37,048 bases of DNA. Origin: an uncultured Prevotellaceae bacterium. Its GTDB lineage: Bacteria; Bacteroidota; Bacteroidia; Bacteroidales; Bacteroidaceae. Positions 30,990-37,048 of this stretch are shown piece after piece (positions within the stretch are counted from its first letter, which is position 1; each line of letters opens with the position of its first letter). The notes below the pieces were generated by a model that had not been told where the DNA came from, did no database searches, and worked only from the letters and a program-made list of their open reading frames with translations. The stretch is taken from the NCBI GenBank assembly GCA_902794405.1, contig CADBHI010000017.1, positions 1 through 37,048 of the forward strand, given 5' to 3'. The position numbers and the translations under genes were made by a program.

Positions 30990-31010
30990 TGATTAGTTTT
31001 ACCATAACTA
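30990..31010 (+). repeat. 21-bp inverted repeat, downstream arm at the HTCS start codon
   Basis: The arm ends on the A of the HTCS ATG and covers most of the predicted leader. It is the reverse complement of 30837-30857. Confidence 0.92.
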
Positions 31011-34000
31011 TGAATAAATTTGTATCGTTATTTTTCGCATTTGTCTTAAATGCCGCCTGTGCTGTGGCACAGACGGGACACTTCATACCTTCCGAACGTT
31101 TCTCAAGTGGACTGGTTGCCAGCCTCTGCCAAGACCGCTATGGCAGCATCTGGATAGCCACCGATTATGGTTTGAACCGCTTTGACGGCTACCGCTTCGA
31201 AGTGTTTCTGCATAGCGATGACAATCCCTCTTCCATCTGTAACAATGTGGTGGTCAGCATGCTTTGCGACCGTCAGGGACGTCTTTGGGTTGGCACCAAC
31301 CGAGGTCTCGACCGCTATGACGAAGCATTGGGCGGTTTTGTACACTATCAGTTCCCTGAAAACATACAGCCACGTATCAGTGAGATTGTCCAGCTTCGTA
31401 GCGACAGCATTCTGTTGGTGACGGCGGGCTATGGAGCCTATCTTGTTGGTGATGACAGTCGACTGCTGCCTACTGATGCCTATGCCGACAGTGCCAACAA
31501 CCATTATTTCACCCATATCTTTGAGGATTCAAAGGGACGCGTCTGGAAAACGGGCTACGACAATACAGTTGTCATGCGTTCCAACGGCAAGTTCCAGCAC
31601 ATTCAGTCGAAGGGTGAGCCGATGGGCATCGTCGAACGCGACGGAGAGGTGCTCATTATCGGTCTCCGCGGCATTGTGTCCTATTGTGAGGGCAAGTTGT
31701 GTGATGATGTCATCGACATGCGTGTCATAGCCGGTCGCGACGTGCTTTTCAGCTCTGTCGGCACCGATGCAGACGGTAATATATATATAGGTACGCGCGG
31801 AAGCGGCCTCTTCCGCATTCTCCGCGGCAGTCATCGGCTGGAGCGTTACGATGTCAGCGTGTTTGGTACCAACCTGAATACCGCCAAGGTGTGGAGCATC
31901 CTTTCCGATCGTCACGGTAACCTGTGGCTCGGTCTGCAGCGCAAGGGATTGGTCGTGATACCACAGCGTCCCATGCTGTTCAGTAACTGGAGTTTCGAGG
32001 CGCAGGACATCAACCTTGGTTCGACTATCTCGTCTATCTGTGAAGGCGATGGTGGCATGATCTGGTCAACGGTACAGGGCGTCGGCGTCTATGGCTTCGA
32101 TGCAAAGGGTAGGGTGGTGGCCCATCCTTCGGCACCTGCTCCTGTAGAATTTATCTTCCGTGACCGTCACCAACGCTACTGGATTGGTACCGATAATGGT
32201 CTCTATGCCTACAATCCCCTTACTGGCGCATCATCGCTGAAGGTGAATTTCGAATGCGACAAGTTCAACGACATGACCAGTGATGCCACTGGCAATATCT
32301 ATATCTCCACCTTCTCGCGGGGCTTCTGTGTCTACAATCCTCAGTCCGGCGCCTTGCAGAATTATCGCAATGTGGGCAACGATACTGTGCGAACCGGTCA
32401 TCTCTGTAACGACTGGGTCATGTGTATGATGCCCGACCGCAACGGTTGCATCTGGATGGGTACGGCCTCTGGCGTGTCCTGTTTCAATCCTAAGACGGGC
32501 AGCTTCCTGACCTATGGCTGGAACGACCTTCTCAGCGGTGTCATGTGCTTTTCGCTCTGTGAACTGAGCGACGGCAATATCGCCATCGGCACGGATTGTG
32601 GCCTTTTCCTCTACGACCATGCTACCCGGAAGACCACGCTGTTCCCTGCCAGTGAACAGCTGCGTGACAAGACCGTAAACTACATCGTGCAGTCCAACGA
32701 CGGCGATGTCTGGTGCTCAACCTCGATGGGTATCTGGCAGTACGATGCCAGCGAGCAGCAGTTCATAGGCTATGTCAACGGTAGCGGACTCTCTAAGCAC
32801 GAATACCTTTATGCAGTTGGACTCCATACCAACGACGACCGCATTCTCTTTGGCAACAACGACGGCCTGACCGTCTTCAACCCTGCTACTGTGTCGGCCG
32901 ACCAGGCTGCCGGCGATGAGGTCATGTTGACGGGATTCCTTGTGGGACGTACCTTTGTCAATGCCACTACCGAGCTTAATGGTGTGCAAATTACGGAGAA
33001 GGCCGTCATCGAGTCTGACCATTTCACGCTTTCTTATCTCGACCACACCTTCACGCTCTGCTTCTCGCAGCTGAACTTCGAAAATCCGATGAACGTCACC
33101 TTCGAATACTGCATCAACGGTGGCGATTGGGAGCGTGGTGCCGAGGGTCAGAATGAATTTACGCTTTCCAACCTGCGTCCTGGCAAATATAAAATAAAGG
33201 TACGTGCGATGGCTGGTAACGTTTTCTCGCCTGAGAAACTCATTACCGTGACCGTGCTCGCTCCCTGGTATCGTACTACCCTTGCCTATATCCTTTATTT
33301 TGTAGCATTTGTTGCCCTGTTGGGACTCTTGGGATGGGTATGGCGTCGCCGTGCTGCCGAGCACCTGAACGAGGAGAAGATGCGCTTCCTCATCAATGCT
33401 ACCCACGATATACGTTCGCCGCTTACTCTCATTTTGGCACCGTTGGAGAAACTGAAGGCCATCAAGACCAATGGATTGAAAACGCCAGAAGAGCTGCAGC
33501 GCTTCAATGAGTCGGTGCTCCAGCCGTCGATGGGTGTGATTGAGAACAATGCCCAGCGTATTCTCAACCTCGTCAACCAGATACTCGATGTCCGTAAGAT
33601 AGACAAACAGCAGATGCAGCTGCAATGTGAGCAGACCGACTTGGTGGAGTTCACATCGGCTGTCTGCCGCATGTTCGACTATAATGCCCGTGAGCGTTCT
33701 ATTACGTTCCGCTTCCTTCATGAGGGGCTTGAGCGCCTTGATGTCTGGTTTGACCGCAGTCAGTTCGACAAGGTGATTACCAACCTGCTCTCCAACGCCT
33801 TTAAATATACGGCCGACGGCGGAGCCATCGATGTGGTACTCACCGCCGACGAGAATAACGCCAGCCTGCAAGTCATTGACAACGGCGTCGGCATTGACTC
33901 CGACAGCCTTCGCCATATCTTCGACCGCTTCTATCAGGGTGGCAACTCCCGCCGTCTCCATGTTTCTGGAACAGGCATCGGGCTCAATCTCTGCAAGATG

Positions 34001-35059
34001 ATTGTCGACATGCATCACGGCACCATCACCGCTGCCAACCGTTCCGACGGTACGGGAGCTGTCTTTACCGTCAGCCTGCTCTTAGGCAATGCCCACCTGA
34101 AACCGTCGGAAATTGACATTGAGTCTAAGGAACAATTTGTCAGCGACGCTGCTGAAACGGTGAATGTGGTTAATGAGAGTACTGATGTGAATAGTGGGAA
34201 TGATGACAATGCTGGAAGTCAGGAGGAAAACACGGTTGAGACACCTGCTGCCGCTGTTGCCGTGCCGACAACTACCGCTCCCTCGTCCTCGTCCAAGCAT
34301 CGCGTATTGCTTGTCGACGATGATCCGGAAATTGGACGTTACATTGCTACCGAATTAGGCCGATACTATAAGTTTACCCTCTGCCATAACGGTAAGGAAG
34401 GACTGCGAGAGCTGTTGACCAATGAATACGAGGCTGTGGTCAGCGACGTGATGATGCCCCAGATGGACGGATTCACCATGCTTCGCATGATAAAGACCAA
34501 CATCAACATTTCTGACGTGCCCGTTATCATGCTCACCTCAATGGCCGACGTCGCTAATCGTCTGCAGGGACTTGAGCGCGGTGCCGATGCCTTCTTAGCC
34601 AAACCCTTCAATATGGAGGAACTGCACAAGAATATCGACAACCTCATTGCCGGACGCCAGCGTCTGAAGGGCAAGTACAGCGGTGCACAACTGCAGAGCG
34701 ACCGTGTGGAGGTGCCTGAAATCAAGGGCAACGATGAGTTGCTGATGGAGCGCATCATGAAGGCAGTCAACAAAAACCTCTCCAACAGCGACTTCAACGT
34801 TGACATGCTGACTCAGGAGGTGGGCATCAGCCGTGCACAGCTGCATCGTAAGATGAAGGAGATGACGGGCATCTCCACCAGCGAGTTCATTCGCAACATC
34901 CGTTTAGAGCAGGCTGCACGACTGCTGAAGGAGCAGAAAGTCAATATTACACAGGTGGCCTATTCCGTAGGATTCTCCAACCTGGCTCACTTCTCAACCA
35001 TCTTCCGCAAACACTTCGGCTTGTCACCTTCGGAATACGTGGAGCGAGAAGCCGGTTGA
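31010..35059 (+). CDS. Hybrid two-component system sensor-regulator (HTCS)
   Basis: The 1349-residue protein starts at the ATG at 31010 (MNKFVSLFF). It combines, in order: a signal peptide, a periplasmic two-propeller sensor (about 25-650) with repeated GSIWIATDYGLNRFD-type Reg_prop blades, a Y_Y_Y domain (about 674-737), one membrane helix (about 755-778), a histidine kinase with phospho-His799 in NATHDIRSPLTLIL and ATP-binding N-box NLLSNAFKYTADGG (about 925), a receiver with phospho-Asp1146 in VSDVMMPQMDGF, and a C-terminal AraC-type DNA-binding domain (about 1240-1349). HTCSs sense oligosaccharides in the periplasm and switch on polysaccharide utilisation genes. All phospho-residues are intact. 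The likely targets are the nearby GH genes or the secreted protein downstream; the ligand is not readable from sequence. Its leader carries a 21-nt match to small RNA 2. Confidence 0.96.
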   Translation: MNKFVSLFFAFVLNAACAVAQTGHFIPSERFSSGLVASLCQDRYGSIWIATDYGLNRFDGYRFEVFLHSDDNPSSICNNVVVSMLCDRQGRLWVGTNRGLDRYDEALGGFVHYQFPENIQPRISEIVQLRSDSILLVTAGYGAYLVGDDSRLLPTDAYADSANNHYFTHIFEDSKGRVWKTGYDNTVVMRSNGKFQHIQSKGEPMGIVERDGEVLIIGLRGIVSYCEGKLCDDVIDMRVIAGRDVLFSSVGTDADGNIYIGTRGSGLFRILRGSHRLERYDVSVFGTNLNTAKVWSILSDRHGNLWLGLQRKGLVVIPQRPMLFSNWSFEAQDINLGSTISSICEGDGGMIWSTVQGVGVYGFDAKGRVVAHPSAPAPVEFIFRDRHQRYWIGTDNGLYAYNPLTGASSLKVNFECDKFNDMTSDATGNIYISTFSRGFCVYNPQSGALQNYRNVGNDTVRTGHLCNDWVMCMMPDRNGCIWMGTASGVSCFNPKTGSFLTYGWNDLLSGVMCFSLCELSDGNIAIGTDCGLFLYDHATRKTTLFPASEQLRDKTVNYIVQSNDGDVWCSTSMGIWQYDASEQQFIGYVNGSGLSKHEYLYAVGLHTNDDRILFGNNDGLTVFNPATVSADQAAGDEVMLTGFLVGRTFVNATTELNGVQITEKAVIESDHFTLSYLDHTFTLCFSQLNFENPMNVTFEYCINGGDWERGAEGQNEFTLSNLRPGKYKIKVRAMAGNVFSPEKLITVTVLAPWYRTTLAYILYFVAFVALLGLLGWVWRRRAAEHLNEEKMRFLINATHDIRSPLTLILAPLEKLKAIKTNGLKTPEELQRFNESVLQPSMGVIENNAQRILNLVNQILDVRKIDKQQMQLQCEQTDLVEFTSAVCRMFDYNARERSITFRFLHEGLERLDVWFDRSQFDKVITNLLSNAFKYTADGGAIDVVLTADENNASLQVIDNGVGIDSDSLRHIFDRFYQGGNSRRLHVSGTGIGLNLCKMIVDMHHGTITAANRSDGTGAVFTVSLLLGNAHLKPSEIDIESKEQFVSDAAETVNVVNESTDVNSGNDDNAGSQEENTVETPAAAVAVPTTTAPSSSSKHRVLLVDDDPEIGRYIATELGRYYKFTLCHNGKEGLRELLTNEYEAVVSDVMMPQMDGFTMLRMIKTNINISDVPVIMLTSMADVANRLQGLERGADAFLAKPFNMEELHKNIDNLIAGRQRLKGKYSGAQLQSDRVEVPEIKGNDELLMERIMKAVNKNLSNSDFNVDMLTQEVGISRAQLHRKMKEMTGISTSEFIRNIRLEQAARLLKEQKVNITQVAYSVGFSNLAHFSTIFRKHFGLSPSEYVEREAG

Positions 35060-35073
35060 CCTCAGAGTTACAC

Positions 35074-35195
35074 TATTCCTATATATTGTTAATCACAGAA
35101 AACAACCCTCACTTCTCACACCTCTCACACCTAAGTTAGGTGAGGGAGGTGTGAGAAGTGTTACTTAAATAGTGCGATTTACAATATATAGGGAA
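35074..35195. repeat. MITE-like palindromic element after the HTCS gene
   Basis: The ends are imperfect inverted repeats: TTCCTATATATTGTTAATCA near 35076, and the partner around TTTACAATATATAGGGAA at 35178-35195. Inside lies a strong hairpin at 35110-35159, a perfect 15-bp outer stem CACTTCTCACACCTC/GAGGTGTGAGAAGTG with a second CACCT/AGGTG stem around AAGTT. The total length is about 120 bp. It could end the HTCS transcript or be a small non-autonomous mobile repeat; no target duplication is evident. Confidence 0.65.
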
Positions 35196-35256
35196 ACGGT
35201 TGTCATGAGACAAAAACGAAAATAAATATTCCCAGGCGGGGATTTTTCAAAAGGCG

Positions 35257-35299
35257 GTGCCTTTTTCTCAAAACCCGCCTGGTTTTGACAAAAAGGCAC
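35257..35299. terminator. Long hairpin, possible terminator or repeat relic
   Basis: A 19-bp stem with one mismatch (GTGCCTTTTT-TCAAAACC and GGTTTTGA-AAAAAGGCAC) encloses a CGCCT loop. Around it is a wider 9-bp repeat CCAGGCGGG (35232) and CCCGCCTGG (35274), and an AAAAGGC/GCCTTTT hairpin (35249-35265). Alternative folds overlap, so it may be a mosaic of repeats. Confidence 0.55.
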
Positions 35300-35438
35300 T
35301 GGGTTTTGATAATTTGAGGCCGTAGGCCGACCCAATAATAGGGGTGTTGAATAGTTACTTTACTCCCATGGATTATTAATAAAAGTTAATGACGGGTATT
35401 TTCGTGCTTTTTCTGTGTCGTGTTGTTATTTTTTTGCT

Positions 35439-35446
35439 TACCTTTG
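35439..35446 (+). promoter_or_regulatory. -7 box of the secreted repeat-domain gene
   Basis: TACCTTTG, 42 nt upstream of the ATG at 35489. No clear -33 box is seen. Confidence 0.55.
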
Positions 35447-35488
35447 CACCCAAATATATATTTTTTTTACTTAATTTATTTATTACTT

Positions 35489-37048
35489 ATGAAAAAATTT
35501 ACAAGATTGCTATTTACGCTCGTCTTGCTATGTGCAGTCGGCGTAATGAATGCTCAAGAGAAGGTGTATGCGACTTTTGCAAATCCTACGGGTATAGCGT
35601 GGGATGCTGGTAACAGTACTTTCTCATGGAGTGCCCCGTGGGGTAATCAGCTGCACAACATTGGCTTACCTAACGGTAACATTACCGAGTACGAAAAGGT
35701 CGTCGTTGACTGTACTATTCTGGAGGGCGATAGTTATCGTATCATGTTCTACGGTGAGGGCAAAGGTACAACAGCGGGGGGTATAACTGTTATTGCTGAG
35801 TCTGGCAAGAAGGAGTTCGTACTTGCTGATTTCGCCATGGATCCAGTTTATTTAACCAATTGTACTGAATTCTGCCTCTCAGGTAACGGTGGATCAGGTA
35901 AGGTTAAGGTTAATGAAGTCTATTTTGTTAAGCCTGCCGACCCTGTCAAGCTGGCTAAGGGCATCCTTCAAAAGACCATTACTGCAGCCCAGACTGTTGA
36001 TGGCTCTATCTATACTACTGAGTCCTATGATAAGCTTAAGACTGCACTTGCTGCCGCCCAGGCTGCCCTGAATGCAACTTCTGTGGAGCCTGTTGATGCT
36101 GCCAATGCTGCCCTGACCACAGCTATCAATGCGCTGGTGTATAAGATTGGTGTTTCTGATCTCACCAAAGATTTGTTCATCAACCACGACAACAATCAGC
36201 CCGCTGGTTGCAACTACGTATTGAACGTGGCCGACGGTCTTCCTTATGGCGACGGCAATGTGTTCTGGAAGAACTACGCCGACCTGTCGGAGTACTCCAA
36301 GCTCATCGTTACGGTGTCCGCCGGCGTGCCTCGTTTCTGCTTCAACCGCACCGAGGACCAAGCGCAGTACAGCGGAGATCCTAAGAACCCTAAGTTCTTC
36401 AGCATTCCTAACCAGGGATTTGCTGCCGAAGCTTATCAGAAGGTGTCGGGCAACGTCTATACCATCGACATTGCAAAGATTGTAGCCGATTACGGCTTTG
36501 CCTACCTGCACTGCATCAAGGGTTACAACGGGAATGTCACCGTCACCGGCATGTATCTGCTCAAGGTCGTGGAAGGTGCCAAGGACGAGGAGGATGTGTC
36601 GGGCGCACTGGCTGAGCTCAGGCAGGCCATCGCCCAGGCTGAGACCGTGAACACCGAATCGGCCTCAGAGTATCGTCAGGGCGTCTTCTCAAAGACCCTT
36701 TCCGAGGCTCAGATACTCGTCGCTATTGCTGAGGCTGGCGACGCCACCGTGGGATGGATCCGCACCATGATGGCCCGCATCGACAATGCCGTCAACATGC
36801 TGTACGTTGAAGATCCGGAAGTCATTCCCTACGAGTACACCCCCGAACCTGTAACCTATAAGGGTGTCAAGAAGGATCTGAAGGCTGCTGTGGATGCTGC
36901 CGAGGCTACATTGGATGCTAATCAGAATAAGCCTGAAGCACTACAGAATGCTTTGGCTACTCTGATTGATCAGGGTAACACTATCCTCGCTAATGACTAC
37001 AGCAAGATGGATCAGGAAGAGTTCGAGGAAATGGTGAATACCGTTATC
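35489..37048 (+). CDS. Secreted carbohydrate-binding-like protein with FIVAR-type repeats (3' end cut by window edge)
   Basis: An open frame of 520 codons runs from the ATG at 35489 to the right edge. It begins with a signal peptide (LLFTLVLLCAVGVMNAQ-E). A beta-sandwich-like N-terminal domain of about 130 residues follows (VYATFANPTGIAWDAG, then EVYFVKP), then a FIVAR-like helical repeat (TTESYDKLKTALAAAQAALN), a second beta-sandwich domain (SDLTKDLFINHDNNQ onwards), and more helical repeats with ESASEYRQGVFSKTLSEAQ. Such modules bind glycans and space out catalytic domains in secreted Bacteroidetes enzymes. A catalytic domain may lie beyond the window; none is seen so far. The position right after the HTCS suggests it is a regulated target, but this is inference. 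Confidence 0.75.
   Translation, partial: MKKFTRLLFTLVLLCAVGVMNAQEKVYATFANPTGIAWDAGNSTFSWSAPWGNQLHNIGLPNGNITEYEKVVVDCTILEGDSYRIMFYGEGKGTTAGGITVIAESGKKEFVLADFAMDPVYLTNCTEFCLSGNGGSGKVKVNEVYFVKPADPVKLAKGILQKTITAAQTVDGSIYTTESYDKLKTALAAAQAALNATSVEPVDAANAALTTAINALVYKIGVSDLTKDLFINHDNNQPAGCNYVLNVADGLPYGDGNVFWKNYADLSEYSKLIVTVSAGVPRFCFNRTEDQAQYSGDPKNPKFFSIPNQGFAAEAYQKVSGNVYTIDIAKIVADYGFAYLHCIKGYNGNVTVTGMYLLKVVEGAKDEEDVSGALAELRQAIAQAETVNTESASEYRQGVFSKTLSEAQILVAIAEAGDATVGWIRTMMARIDNAVNMLYVEDPEVIPYEYTPEPVTYKGVKKDLKAAVDAAEATLDANQNKPEALQNALATLIDQGNTILANDYSKMDQEEFEEMVNTVI

Noticed and set aside
32717-34018. 433-codon open frame antisense to the HTCS gene
   Set aside because: It overlaps the kinase and Y_Y_Y coding region, whose motifs are intact. 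The antisense translation has no signal, domain or promoter of its own.

Overview
The window reads as a chromosomal segment of a Prevotellaceae-type member of the Bacteroidales (Prevotella/Segatella-like, probably a gut or rumen species). The grounds are: a hybrid two-component system (HTCS) beside secreted glycoside hydrolases, a Bacteroidales-type TonB/ExbB/ExbD/ExbD cluster, near absence of Shine-Dalgarno sequences, and many copies of the Bacteroidetes sigma-ABfr -7 box TAnnTTTG, several with a TTTG-like -33 box 19-21 nt upstream. The genus is an inference from gene content.

Layout. (1) 1-5660, minus strand: an energy-transduction operon exbB-exbD-exbD-tonB, then a PstS-like lipoprotein and a TPR protein cut by the left edge. 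(2) 5694-6899: aspartate-type aminotransferase. (3) 7000-13974, minus: a tightly packed five-gene operon, START-like protein, LptF/G permease, RibBA, a polytopic DUF6057-like protein, and a PD40/TolB-like lipoprotein with a single CxxCH haem motif. (4) 14054-14997, plus: tRNA-Met with promoter and terminator, followed by a DUF4160-DUF2442 pair enclosed by 27-bp direct repeats. (5) 15036-16238: a small secreted protein with a long structured leader, then about 450 bp of gene-free DNA full of palindromes and a 22-bp tandem repeat. (6) 16239-18638, minus: metF followed without a gap by a double-domain esterase. (7) 18745-19830, plus: AI-2E-family membrane protein. (8) 19861-25151, minus: an arabinan-directed pair, GH51 then GH127. 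(9) 25306-28868, plus: a single-domain response regulator and a GH128-like secreted enzyme with a possible beta/gamma-crystallin domain. (10) 29002-31010: two orphan short transcription units on either side of a MATE exporter. (11) 31010-35059: a complete HTCS sensor-regulator, then two palindromic elements and a secreted repeat-domain protein cut by the right edge.

How it fits together. GH51 and GH127 would release arabinose from arabinan or arabinoxylan-type side chains, the double esterase could remove acyl groups, the GH128-like enzyme would act on a beta-1,3-glucan-type polymer, and the HTCS is the likely local sugar-sensing regulator. No SusC/SusD pair is visible, so this is a partial or dispersed polysaccharide utilisation region.

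The most striking observation is RNA-level. A short orphan unit (about 30739-30901, with promoter and terminator) carries 21 nt perfectly complementary to the short 5' leader of the HTCS mRNA (30990-31010, ending at the A of its ATG). Both strands of this match can fold into small hairpins whose 7-nt loops (ATGGTAA and TTACCAT) are exact complements. A related unit (about 29038-29242) has three near-copies of the same motif. This looks like an antisense RNA system controlling a carbohydrate sensor.
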